Assembly: GCF_000687475.1 (NCBI RefSeq)
Contig: NC_057320.1
Span: 4,746,501-4,810,500, forward strand
Length of the DNA: 64,000 bases
Direction of reading: 5' to 3'
Source: Ustilaginoidea virens
Taxonomy: Eukaryota > Ascomycota > Sordariomycetes > Hypocreales > Clavicipitaceae
The notes under the pieces were generated by a model, which did not search any database, had not been told where the DNA came from, and saw only the letters and a list, made by a program, of their open reading frames with translations. Both the position numbers and the translations under genes were made by a program. Shown here in pieces: positions 1 through 10,657 of this stretch; position 1 is the stretch's first letter; every line of letters begins with the position of its first letter.

Positions 1-1566
1 AAACGCACCCCCCTCGGTAGTTTTCCAGCAGGGCTTTATCCCAACTGGCAACATCATGGACATCCAGAACCATCTAAGCTACAGAGGCGGCTCGGGCTAC
101 ATAGCCCTTACTATCCGCACCGCTACGGCCGACACGTACGCGTACGGCCGCACGGGGTCGAGAACGCCAATAGGCTACGTCTACGTCGTCAGGGCGATGG
201 GCCTAAACGATGGGTACTTTTTCCCGCCCATGTACCCCAATGATCACATCGTCCAGGCGAACCAGGAGTTCGGGCACCCCGGCCCCATAGCCGCCGGGTT
301 CATCCTAGGCGCCTACGAGCTGAACGGGACGGGCAACCGGCGATGGATCGCCAATCCCAACTACCAGCCACCTCCTAACCCAAACCCTGGCCCTGGCGCT
401 GGCCCTGGTACTGCTGGTGGCGGTCTCTGCGTCATATCCAGGAAGAGGTCGGATTGCGACCCGTGGAACAACGCCGAAGACACGCCTCTGCGGAGGATCT
501 GCCCCCGCTTCAAATCGCTCGAGGTGCAGGTGCAGCTCTCCGACGAGTGGTTCGCCGGCACCTGGGATACCATCGGATACGACGTTGGGCCCACGGATCA
601 CACGCAACACTACGATCTTATGGCTGCGCCTCAAAAGGGCGCCAAGGGCACCTCAAAGGTTGATCTCGTCAAGGTCTTTGGGACTGACACGATTGATATC
701 CAGCAAGGCCTATACTTGACTCTGACCGTGCAAGGCGTCATGGGAGCGCATCCCAACAACGACCAGTTCAAGATCCAAAGTCTGATACCCCCCTCCTCCC
801 CCCTCCTTTCTCTTTTTCCTTTGCTTCTTGCCGGTTCTTCATTCCTATTGCTCTGGAAGACTGACTCCTAGGTCGTAGCCATCAGCATCGTCGGCCAATG
901 CGAGGACGGCAACTATACCGCGGGGACAGAATGGACCCTCAACGAATGGGTCCGGCATCCAGCCAAGGGCGAGGGCACGTTCGCCCCTTACAAGCTGGAG
1001 CGCTTCGGTAAGCAGTACACCAACTATGCTCCCAACATGACGAGCACCTTGTGCCCCGTCATCACTGGCGTCAACTACGACTTCTACGTGGGCTCCGACC
1101 TGTTCGGCGCCGGCACCGACGACAAGGTCGGCTTCTCCATGGGCCTGAACAGTGAGGTTTTCCTCGGCCAAAGTTTCTACCGCAACTACAAGAGTGCGGG
1201 CGACGTCGACATGCGGAAAGTCTTTGGAATGGACAAGGTCCCCTTGGCGAATATAAACGCCCTCCTGTTCTACCAGACGGGAACTGCAAAGGATCAGTGG
1301 AAGATTGGCGGTATGCCCGACCCTTGTATACATATTCATTATGCTTTTGCGATTCTCCCCACCCCCCCCTCCCCCACCCCTTTATCTCCCCAACGTGAAA
1401 CCCAACTGACGTACGTGCAGGCATTACCCTGGAAGCAACATGCGAGAGTGGCCAAAAGTTGCGCATGACAAAATACCAAAAAATTGATGTGTGGTCCGAA
1501 AATCCTGACGGAGCCAACGTGGTTTACGGGGGTGAAGTTGATCCCAGCATGTGGCGTATCTTATAA
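1..1566 (+). CDS. Heat-labile enterotoxin alpha-chain-like ADP-ribosyltransferase, 5' truncated
   Basis: The reading frame is open from the window edge, so the signal peptide and the N-terminal arginine-containing NAD-binding strand lie outside. Visible are the family's aromatic strand (about 95-135), a Tyr/Val-rich strand (about 175-205), and a Gln-Glu followed by Gly-His-Pro-Gly (about 262-285), which fits the catalytic-glutamate region of bacterial-type enterotoxin A chains. A Pro/Gly-rich linker (360-415) separates this from a C-terminal half shared by fungal members. Coding blocks are 1 to about 779, 872-1310 and 1421-1566, ending TAA. The 1311-1420 intron has good GT and AG ends in frame. 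The first gap (780-871) starts GT and ends TAG but joins the blocks one base out of phase, so the gene may be broken, misassembled or spliced in a way I cannot see. Such proteins are secreted and would modify host proteins; activity is not shown here. Confidence 0.72.
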
Positions 1567-2289
1567 CGTAGGCTGGGGGCTCAGGAGACCCGGGGGCTTT
1601 CCCGCCTTTTTTTCCCTTGCTCCATTTTATTCATGCGTTTCTTGTTTCGTTATTTCGCTGCGTCTTTTGCCATGCTTTTGTTCCCGCTTGGCATTGATTT
1701 GAACTCGTACTTGGATTGAACTCTTGTTTTCAGGACATCGGTTTGGGACAAATGAAAAGCCTTGCATGTCGGACTACTTTATGCATGAATGGACTGTATA
1801 TTCTCTTGACAGCATTCCGTGGCGGCTGCCGCTGCTGATGATGATGCCTGGCCCGGCCGGCTGGGCCTCGCTGTCTGCAACTGTTGTTTGGCATCATCAT
1901 CCTTTTCCACATGACATACGTGACTGTCCACCGCGTGCCTTCGCAAGTCATGCCCCGGGTACGCATCTTCGTACACCAGGCAGTGCACCACGTAATTCGA
2001 ATGCTACAATCGTCCCACGGCCCGCACGAAGCAGGCCATTCACGGACATGCGACGGAATACCAGCCGCATGCTTACTGCCCTGGTCGCAGGCACGAGTTA
2101 TGCCGCTGCCATGCTGACACGACCAAAAACTAGCACAATAAGAACCCCAGGAGACGCGACAAGAAAAGTCTATTCGGAATCTTCGACCGCTCCGGCCGCC
2201 GCCTTCACCATGTACACTTGCATCTAAAAATACAGAAGCAACCACGGGCCCGTGGCACGGACCGGCGAGACATTCCCCTCCCCCTAAAT
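1567..2289. other. Intergenic, convergent gap
   Basis: Downstream sequence of the ADP-ribosyltransferase gene and of the facing small secreted-protein gene. I see only overlapping random frames on both strands and no codon pattern or domain. Confidence 0.5.
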
Positions 2290-2721
2290 CTACATTCGAT
2301 TCACCTTCTTTGAAATCTGGATGATTGTCTGCCAGAGAAGCTCGTTTACGACCGGGTGATCCGGGTTTGAGCCCTCCAGCGCGAACTGGGTCATGGCGTC
2401 GGAAGCTTTTTCATCCTGACCCTTGCTGAGATAAATATTCAAAAACGCCACATACTCATTGATAAGAACGGCCAACGGCGGGCCGTTGCAGCCAAAACCA
2501 CAGGCGTGTATGAGGTTCGACCCCCATGATAACTTGACGCGCTTGTAGAAGGAGTCGCTGACGGCCTTTTCCCGGAAGGAGGCCTTGGCCGCCTTGAAGA
2601 GGTTGTCGGTGTGCTGCGGCGCGGGGCTGCGCTTGACCGCGAGCAAGTCGGCCGCTTCTCCAGCAGGAGCAGCTAGACCAAGGCCGACGAGGGCTGTGGC
2701 GACGACGACCAGGGCTTTCAT
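2290..2721 (-). CDS. Small secreted protein, unknown function (143 aa)
   Basis: Single exon. The first 23 or so residues (MKALVVVATALVGLGLAAPA, then Gly-Glu-Ala) form a clear signal peptide. The mature part is about 120 residues, mostly polar and helix-prone, with only two cysteines, close together in an Ala-Cys-Gly-Phe-Gly-Cys stretch near residue 76. I recognise no domain. The start is chosen because the ATG directly precedes the hydrophobic segment. The gene converges on the ADP-ribosyltransferase gene at the window edge, so two predicted secreted products sit side by side. Upstream (2760-2880 on the plus strand) is a long A/G-rich stretch, which on the coding strand is a pyrimidine-rich leader of the kind common in filamentous fungi. 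An effector role is possible but unproven. Confidence 0.62.
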   Translation of the reverse strand: MKALVVVATALVGLGLAAPAGEAADLLAVKRSPAPQHTDNLFKAAKASFREKAVSDSFYKRVKLSWGSNLIHACGFGCNGPPLAVLINEYVAFLNIYLSKGQDEKASDAMTQFALEGSNPDHPVVNELLWQTIIQISKKVNRM

Positions 2722-3484
2722 CCTGGCAGGTGTTTTTGTAGATCTTGCTGATGTATATTAGAGGGAAAGAATAGAAAAGAAAAGGAAAAAGAAAAAAAAG
2801 AACGAAAAAGAGAACAGAAAAGTATAGTAAAGAATGTGAAAAGAAGAGGAGAGAAAAGGAAGGAAAGAAATAAGAAATGGAGAGCGGTTGCGGGTTTGAA
2901 TTCGCCGCGCCAACAGACGCTCGTTACGTGGAATGGCGCGCCGGAATACTTGCTGGAGAAACCAAAGGCCGCCTCTGTCAAGTGCAGCTTCGCGGACAAA
3001 GCTTGTTTCGCTGTCGCAGCCGCTGGACTCGCCGAGTCAGACACGACGTGGGCTCGAGGAAATTAAGATTTAGGCTTCGGTTACAGTACGAGGCGCTAGC
3101 TAGTCAGGTCGCTTCTCGGCAGCCAAGCTAAGCTTTGTGGCTGAGACGGCTGAGGGCTCGACCTGGCCCGGATCCAGGCCGCAATGTATTTGAGAAGTGA
3201 GTGAAGCACGGTCGGCATCGCCCGCGCCGCGCTTTTACTCCTGCTGAAGGATATCGCTGGTATTCACAGGGCAGCATTTCTGTATTAGCGAAATGCGCGC
3301 TTCTTAGCCTTGTGCTCGCTGTGGGCCTGAGCAGGCGCTGCCGGGCTGCGCCCCCAGTTTCATCTATTTTAAAGTCTCGCTGCTGGTGGCTTTTCTGTCC
3401 CACGGCACAACAATCTACGCACTACTAATGACCTCTGCTTCTTTGACACCTCGCCGTCGTGTTACCAAAGAATTTCACCAAAAA

Positions 3485-3543
3485 CGCGACGCCACACTAG
3501 GTGCGGCTCTGTTGGGCTTCTTACAGCTCCCTTTCCACAGATG
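3485..3543 (+). repeat. Dispersed repeat, copy 1
   Basis: Matches 5137-5192 in the same orientation over roughly 50-60 bases (shared core GGTGCGGCTCT, then the shared end CCTTTCCAC), with most differences being C/T transitions. Origin unknown; possibly remnants of one transposable element. Confidence 0.6.
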
Positions 3544-5136
3544 TCTTGACCCAACTTGACCAATCGGTTGCAAGAACTGGACTTAATCACTGTCTGCAGG
3601 CCAAGCGCGCCAGATGTCGAATGCCTCCTGCGCTTGTCTTGCGTTGCCTTGCATTTCCGGAGCAAACAGCTGGAAAGTCCAACTTTCTTCCTCCAAGCTG
3701 CTTCCGAGGTCCTAGCCTGCAGAGCCATAATGACGTCAAGTTGAAGTGGATGAGATTCGGCTTTTACTTGGAATCAACCCAGCAGAGTCGCCTTGCCACA
3801 ACACCCCTACACAGACATGATGAAGAGTGATACTGGCATGGCAGCAAGCATGTTAGAAATGGGGGGGGGAATACTCTGATTTCGTCTCTTTGCCGAACCA
3901 AGTCTCAACCCGCAAATGCGTCAGGATAGTCTCCTGTTGTCCTAGGCAACCCCTTGAACAAAAGCCTATAAAAACGCGTTATTATCGGATTGACTTGCGG
4001 TCCGTTTTGAGTACCTTCCTGATTAGGGCGTGCTTTTAACAGCATTCAAGTCATGGCCAAATTGATTAGTCCGCGTCTTTGGACTGCTTCAATCCCTGCT
4101 ACAAGTCAAGGGTCTGGAGTAGATTCTCCAGTATACAAGGGGCTACTTTAATAATTCAAATCGTCACATTTTTTTAAACTCGTAGAAAGAAATTTCTTCA
4201 TGGTGAAAGTCGGCACAGGAACGCCACGACAACGGCAGGGATAGCACCGAGTGACCCATTCGTCAAAAAAGTACGCCAAGTCGGACACCCAAGCAGCGCA
4301 ACTGTTCCGGCGCCTCGCAGCTTACCATCATCCAGGGACATCTGGCATCTAAAGCAGCCCGCTGCTGCGTATGCCGGCCAAACGTCACAACCGAACCCTG
4401 TTCGGCCGCTGAATACACGGCGTATTCATACTGACGCTCGGCAGGAACAGGCGGCGAGTCCAACGCCGGCGCGTCACATCCCATGTCTGCGTGACATGTA
4501 CGGTCCGATAGCTGTAGGACGCAGCCTGCTATGTCTGCCCCGAGACGGGTGTCCAGCGCAGACGCTCGCTTGTGCGCAAACCACCACGCAGCACGTGGTC
4601 CCTTGCCATGGCCCGCGGGGAATTAGCAGCAACAAAGGCGTCGCTTCCTCTGCTCACGTCCTTGGGCATGCCCATGACAACACCGACGTCCAGCCTCTCG
4701 GGCCACACACCTGCGCTACACGTTGCAGGCCATCCACCCCAAACGCGCGGCCTCCTAGGTTCAGCATCAACCCGGCTATCGCGCAGCCCGAATTGCCATC
4801 TCCAGCGTCTCTCTCTCGCCATCCGCGGTGTTTCCGTGTCCCTCTTGGTCCTCCCGTCGATGTGGCCGACGAATAACACGGCCGACGACTGGAGTTGCTG
4901 TGCTGGTCATTTTTGGTCGCGCGTAAGCGCACGGCATCAAGACGGGCAACACCTGCCGGCCTTTTACTCCGTAGATGCAGTATTACATGCGGTCTGCTCG
5001 CCGCAAGGGTGCGCACAGACTTGCCCAACCCAACCGGGACGCAGGCTCTGTCCCCGGGAGCTAGCCGCTGCTGCTGCTGACAAGCGGCGGGCCCCTGGGC
5101 CTAGAGATGCAACGTGTCAAATCATTCCGCCAAACA

Positions 5137-5192
5137 GCACGACGTCACACCAGGTGCGGCTCTGCTAGGCTTGTTATAACTTCCTTTCCACC
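5137..5192 (+). repeat. Dispersed repeat, copy 2
   Basis: Second copy of the 3485-3543 repeat. The transition-biased divergence is what repeat-induced point mutation leaves, but the sample is small. Confidence 0.6.
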
Positions 5193-5853
5193 CAGCAGGC
5201 CAGCCAGGTTGCAGCGGAGGGACCCACAACGCTGGAAATGGCCGCCGACCCAGCCTTTCCCAGGCCCCGGCGCGCGGATCCGTCCAATCACCGGGGCGCT
5301 GCCGCCCGTAAGCCCGGGGCCGGGCGGGGCGGGCGGCGCCGGCGGCCTGGCCAACCAGAGCGCGAGAGGTCCGGGCGAGCATCGGCACAAACGGCTGGCA
5401 GCTTCCTGCGCCTCACCCCAGGGCGGCGCCGGACAAGGCATTTGGCTAGATTCGGAAAGAAAAAGGGAAGCCCAGTTGCTTCGAGATCCCGGGAAGAAGA
5501 CCCCTGTTGAGCTTTGACTATAGTTTGACGCTGTGAAAGGCATAGGAGGTGTAGAAGAGGTGTGAGCTTGGTCGACCCTTCGTGGTCGACGCTTCGTTCC
5601 CGCTTACGTGGCTGGCTGATCGACGTGGTGCGTTTTTCGGAATCGCGTCGGGCCGTCTGCGCAGCGTCGGCTATGAAAACGGCAGTCTGCTCAAACAGAT
5701 GTTGCGTCTGGTCGTGAACCAAGATCCCCGCAAGACAGTGGATAGTAGACAGTCCGTTGAATAAAAAGGCTACATGGCCCTCGTTTCCATTTAATTCAAC
5801 AGCCGGACTATAAATCATCTCGTGGGACATATCCCTCGACGCTCACAGCCGCC

Positions 5854-5860
5854 TATAAAA
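5854..5860 (+). promoter_or_regulatory. TATA-like box ahead of the HAD pseudogene
   Basis: TATAAAA about 120-180 bases before the first recognisable HAD codons. It suggests the promoter is still visible although the coding sequence is broken. Confidence 0.4.
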
Positions 5861-5974
5861 CCACCAGTCCCGTCCCAGTCCCGTCAAGGAATCTGTCCGA
5901 CCTTCACCGACACCCAATGCTAAACACAGTCCCGGTCACCAGTCTCCCAACCTCTACCTACCCACACTCGAACA

Positions 5975-6675
5975 GCATGTCCACGCAGTCAACCCGGCCT
6001 CCGACCGCGATGCCAGCCCCGAATGAAAGCCCAGGGCCATCATCTTTGACCTCCTCACCACCCTGCTCGAACTCTAGGCCCTACTCGACCCATAGGCCCT
6101 CTGGGACGCGTCGACTCCCTGCGGAACCGCCCAGAGAGCACGCCATGGCGGGAGCGGTTCCTGTAAACCACCGCCAAGCAGGGCTCCTGCGTCCCCTACA
6201 AGTCGATGCTGAAAGACGGCGCTGCATCCGCGGGCTTCCCGAGTCTGCGCCCGCACATCTCTGCGGTGGCTGGACGGGCATTCAGTCCTCCTGGCACCAC
6301 TCAGGTGCTGCGCGCTCCGAGGGCTACAAGCTGGGCGTCGCCACCAACTGCTCCAAGAAACGGAACACCTGGCGGCCCATCAGGGCCCCAGGGGGGACAG
6401 CCGATGATGGGCAGACCGTGTTCGACGGCGTCATGACGGCCAAGAAGCGGCTTATACGAGCCTCGCCGCGGAGCCTACCGGGCTACTCTCCAAGCCATGG
6501 GCGTGGAGGCCAGCAACGCCCTGTTCGTCACCGGGAGCGCCGCGGACGTGGATGTTGCGGCGGGCATCGGTATGAAGACGGTGTGGGCACTTGCGGGGGA
6601 CTGAAGAAGGAAGGGGTTGCTCCGCTGAGAGAGGGCAAGTCGCTAAATAATGCTTTAGGGGACTTTCTGCAATGA
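5975..6675 (+). pseudogene. HAD-family hydrolase (haloacid-dehalogenase-like) pseudogene
   Basis: Pieces of a fungal HAD hydrolase appear in order but in different frames. Near 6039 the sequence reads AIIFDLLTTLLE, matching HAD motif I with its nucleophile aspartate, then runs into TAG stops at about 6078 and 6093. Around 6143-6170 the frame shifts to PWRERFL and a TAA. At about 6184-6245 it continues as GSCVPYKSMLKDGAASAGFP. GYKLGVATNCSKK (6330-6360) matches motif II. ALFVTGSAADVDVAAGIGMK (6519-6578) matches motif IV in another frame, and the C-terminal PLREGKSLNNALGDFL ends at the TGA at 6675. At least three stops and several frame changes mean no full product can be made. Intact relatives are single-domain soluble hydrolases of about 240-270 residues. 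Confidence 0.82.
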
Positions 6676-7213
6676 GCAAGACTGGTGTCACAGCTTAGTA
6701 GCCAATTTCTTTGAAGCAGAGTTGGCAGTATTTTGTAGAGGACAATGAATGGGCTTAAGTTAATATTTATTCGCCAAGTTCCATCACTAATCTTCCCAAG
6801 TTCTGATTTAAAGTTCAACAAGGTTACAGCTGCTTTGTTGGAAGGTGGACGCCTTCAACATACCCCGGCATTATTACGTCCCTATTTGATACACCAGAAC
6901 GACGTCCTGAATCTCAGCTGGGTAGCTCTGCTCCTAGATGTAAAAGCGGACTGGCAAGGAAATTTCTGCCGCAATCGTCACTCGAAGCGGTGAACTGAGA
7001 GTCGGAGAGGCCAGCCACCAGACGTCCATCTTGATACCTCGTCATGTCGCCACCAAAAGCGCAGCCCTTCACAAGCTCGCAGCATGTACTGCATTCAAAG
7101 CAGTCTAAACTGAACCCCAAACGCGGAAATTAAACGCTTCCTCTTCTCCTCTAGCCCATCTGGAGCAGGCTCCCCCAGCTCTCGCAACATCCTGCTGGCT
7201 TTTAAATCTACCC
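6676..7213. other. Intergenic
   Basis: Between the HAD pseudogene and the 128-aa coiled-coil gene. Nothing recognisable on either strand. Confidence 0.5.
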
Positions 7214-7663
7214 TCACCTAGTCAGCAAGATGCAAACAAACGTAACCGCCAGCCGGAGACGCCTACCGCTGCATTCCTCCAAATCCAGCAAGTTCTCGGG
7301 ACAACCGGCAATCTCGAGACCGGTGAAGATATTGTACATTGGGGCCAGTTTCTGCGAATTCGTTACCACGAAAATGTTACGTAGCTGCGACTGCAAATTC
7401 TTGTTCCTAGACGGCTGATTAGCTCGCCATTCTTACCCGTGCATCCAGTCGTTCTCTTCGTGAACTTACCTGGCCTTGTTGGTATTCAAATCCCAACGCA
7501 ACGATGCCATCTCGGAACCGTGTCTATCGACATCCCGACGGAGGGACGCGATCTCCTGCATCATCCGCTCCATACGTTTCATCGCATCAACGTCCTCGGC
7601 TTGAGTGCTTCCTTGGTCGGTATCCGAGCTAGCGAGGCTTGGCTGTTCGCGTGCGTGCGCCAT
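7214..7663 (-). CDS. Small coiled-coil protein, unknown (128 aa, 2 exons)
   Basis: Exon 1 is 7663-7470 and exon 2 is 7406-7214. The 63-bp intron starts GTAAGT and ends CTAG and keeps the frame. Residues 25-62 are charged with a heptad-like pattern (MERMMQEIASLRRDVDRHG and following), suggesting a coiled coil. The second exon has KLAPMYNIFTGLEIAGCPEN, then LLDLEECSG, a compact pattern that looks like a genuine conserved block rather than a chance frame. The C-terminus turns hydrophobic (LAVTFVCILL) and might be a premature end after an ancestral frameshift. I do not recognise the family. The gene lies isolated in a gene-poor region. Confidence 0.55.
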
Positions 7664-8387
7664 GTTCAAATTCCGTCCCTTTGCAATGCCAGGTTGGATC
7701 GAGAAGAAGGGTGAAGGGTTCTCGCGTGAAAGCAGTAAATAAAGAGGACAACCCCGCTGACCAGGCAAAGTACCTGACTTTGTGTTGTTGCCTGAGGGCT
7801 TCCTGCCTCTTTTGTGTTTTCGCGCCAGATATTTTTATGCAGTCAGGCGCGGTCTATACCGCCTTCCCTGTACTCGGGGCATGGACATCATCTTCTTCTT
7901 CGTAGCGCACTGTGCCGAGCTCTTCAACTCCCCTTGTGCCAGTAACCGGCGACGAGCCATCGCTACAACCGTGTTCGTCACGGGCTCCGTCTTGCTTTGC
8001 GACGCGGGACGTTCCGAGGTACGGCTCAGTCGCCTTGCGAGAACACGACTGTTTCAGAGGCGCGGCTCCTGAGGCGAAATCATAAGCCTTGGAGGGAATG
8101 AAAGTGGACATGCTAGGGGGCCTCGTCTAGCTGAGACCCGTCTTCGGAACGGTGAGGCTCTGCGAGTGACATTGTGTCAAGGTTGCGGCTCCATGATGCT
8201 TTACACAACATAAAACTTGGCTCTTTGGATCAGTTCATTTCTCTAGCTCACTGGCTGATCTGTCAGCAACCCTAATTCACTGGTCATAAACAGCTTCTAA
8301 TCTCAGGTAGAAGCTTTTCATTTAGCTAGCCCTCGTATTACGAAAGTCTCTCCTCCTCAGACGTCTTTCCATAGCTCGGTATTATCA
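7664..8387. other. Intergenic
   Basis: Upstream of the 128-aa coiled-coil gene. No credible coding pattern. Confidence 0.5.
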
Positions 8388-8768
8388 CTAGCATAATTTA
8401 TCCCACAAGATCTCTCTCGGATGGCGCGCAAATGGCCAACCGACTACATGACACCCGCGATCCGGCATGGCAAAACGGAACCCAGCAGCATGACGGTCCG
8501 GGGTTCCCTCATGCGTGTCCAACACGAGTATTTTATTTGCAGAATTTTCTGGAACCAAGGCGAGAGACGGCAATAGACCTTGGTTTTCTGACCAGCTGAC
8601 AAGCGCCATGTAAAACCCGTTGCTGCTGACGCCATGATAATCCGGTTCCTCTTTGTAGAGTCTGCCCATGGGTATCGGGGAAGCCTGAAGCGGTTTCAAT
8701 GCCCCTCTCAGCAAATCCCGCCCCTTCTCGACGCAAATCTGGATCATCGGCATCGTCAGATGGTGCAT
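8388..8768 (-). pseudogene. Isolated ORF or gene fragment, unknown (126 aa)
   Basis: An ATG-initiated frame of 126 codons with protein-like composition in a region where other frames are short. Segments such as NGFYMALVSWSENQGLLPSL and ANKILVLDTHEGT resemble the strand-rich part of certain fungal hypothetical proteins in which a ligand-like hydrophobic strand precedes an Asp-x-x-Glu-Gly turn, but I cannot name the family. No signal peptide, no obvious introns and no continuation were found. It may be a fragment of a decayed gene. Confidence 0.3.
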
Positions 8769-10171
8769 TGCGCTGCTTGCGGCAAGTCAATACCAACAAG
8801 AATAACTGCTAGCCAGTACTCCGTATCTCGCTATGGGCTGTCTTGCTTGAGGAAGACCCTGCCATCTATATGCCGGCTGCGGAATGTACCAACTGACCCC
8901 TTTGTTCACCAACTGCACAAAGCCTCCTCATACCAGTAAAAACTTGATAAGAATATCAAAACAAATAGCACTCTATACCTGCTGTAGGCGTGTATGGGAC
9001 GAAAAATGTGTGCACAGCAAGAACGGTTTTGAAAGAGCTGTTATGCATAGCCACGACTGGCACAAGCCCATGATACATGCTGTCTCGGCCTTGTGCAAGC
9101 CCTCTCCATCCAGCTCCGGCGGTTGTTACTTGCTTTCCCGGTACATTTCTCTTCCCGAAAGATGCAGATATGATGCTGTGGAAGTTGCTCAGTTCCGGTC
9201 GGTGTTTTCGGGACTTCAAATGGACTCTAGGGAGACTGCAACAGCATCTCGTGGGACCGATTTGAGTAGCCTAGTTTTCGGGTATGCAAAAGCCAGCCTG
9301 CTCCTATATTCATACATTTTTTTCTGCTCACGTTAGTCGACTCTCCTGCATGATTTCAGTATTCTGAGCAGACAGACGACCACAACTGCGTCCAAACCGA
9401 ATGGATCGTTGTAGGGCGTCGCTCCAAATCCTAATCCCGATTCGACAAGACCCAATAAAAAAATCAACTTTACATAATACCCAAATCTGTATCAGGGAGG
9501 AATAGTGGAAACTGGCGTACTATTGTCGTGGCAGATTCTCAGTCGAGGACGGCTAAAACTAGTGAGTTGTTACTGCGCACCAGTAAAGGCTTACTATTCC
9601 ATGGGCTTGCCGCAAAACATGAGAATACATATAGGCCCGATAAACTACTCTGAGTTCTGTTCTTCTAGGTTGGCATCGGAAAACACATCGGCCCTGCCAC
9701 ATCCCCCACGCATCTCAGGGACATGTTAGCAGTGAAAGGGGCCTGGCCTTCCAAATGCTATTCTGGTTCCCTGATAGGCTATACGACACCGAGAATATGT
9801 TCAGAGACATCCCTCACGTAACCTCAGAGCTTGAAGGCATGCTGCCCGTCTATAGGACAATAGTCATCGCAGGGCAAAAGTCCGGCCGGTCTCTATGCAT
9901 GGTGCAGCTTCTCAAATGTGCCGATTATCAAGGCTGTGGACCATGCATAGCATGCTTATTGAGCCATATTGAGCCTGGCTGGGACGACGGACTGGGAGAA
10001 AGTATACTGCATCGTATGGTCGGTGGAGTAAAATCGCTCTTCTTGCCTCTTTGAACGCCGTCACTACATATAGTCCGTTGCTTACCCCCTTTTTCAGTCG
10101 TTTCTATCCCGCTCAGAGAGAAAAATAGAAGCTTCATGATTTAACCCGGGCAGGTCGGCAAAAGGGACGTC
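8769..10171. other. Intergenic
   Basis: 1.4 kb with several medium ORFs in overlapping frames on both strands, none with a domain, signal peptide or consistent splice sites. A TACTCCGTA motif is at 8816-8826. Confidence 0.45.
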
Positions 10172-10657
10172 TCACACTTTGTGGGGTTGCCCCAAAGTGT
10201 ACGCCGCCTGGTTTTCCTGATTCATGGCATTCCAGCAAAGCTGGCAACAGGGAATCTGCGTGGCAATGCCGTTATTGGGACAGCAGCAGACTGAGAGATC
10301 CCTTTGGAAAAAGCAATTCCAGTTGTCGGTGTGCCCATTTCGCCCAATAATATCATTGTCCAAGCGGCATAAGGGAATGCCAGCATCGGTGGTCTCCTTC
10401 GTGCCCATTTGGAGCGACATCACACGGTTGCCTGTCCAGAACCACCACGGAAAACTTTCGAGAGCCCAGTAGGCTACCCATCTAGTTCAATAAAATCCCG
10501 ATGCCTGTTTGAGTTGCATCTGCAGCGGCTGACTGGCCCGTGGCTACAGTCCACGTGTGAAAGCTTGCAGCAGCGGAAAATCTTTTCAGAGAACCAAGGG
10601 ACTTGCAACAAACTCGCGAAGGGTGTGGTTCAGGTAGAGTGACAAGATCGTAGCCAT
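10172..10657 (-). CDS. Small cysteine- and tryptophan-rich protein, unknown (about 117 aa, 2 exons)
   Basis: The main exon (10481-10172) reads WVAYWALESFPWWFWTGNRV and then a region with DAGIPLCRLDNDIIGRNG, a CCC, and CCQLCWNAMNQEN. The clustered cysteines and aromatics are unlikely by chance. A possible first exon is 10657-10614 (MATILSLYLNHTLRE), joined by a GTTTGT...CTAG intron that preserves the frame. Seven cysteines fall in the C-terminal half. No classical signal peptide is obvious with this start. The start and first exon are uncertain and the family is unknown to me. Confidence 0.45.

Larger units (their letters stand above)
2722..5850. other. 3.1-kb gene-poor stretch with a dispersed repeat
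   Basis: No frame on either strand shows a convincing domain or intron-bounded coding pattern. ORFs around 4.5-5.5 kb are GC-driven overlaps. The region carries a diverged repeat pair (3485-3543 and 5137-5192) and looks like accessory DNA with decayed insertions. Confidence 0.5.
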
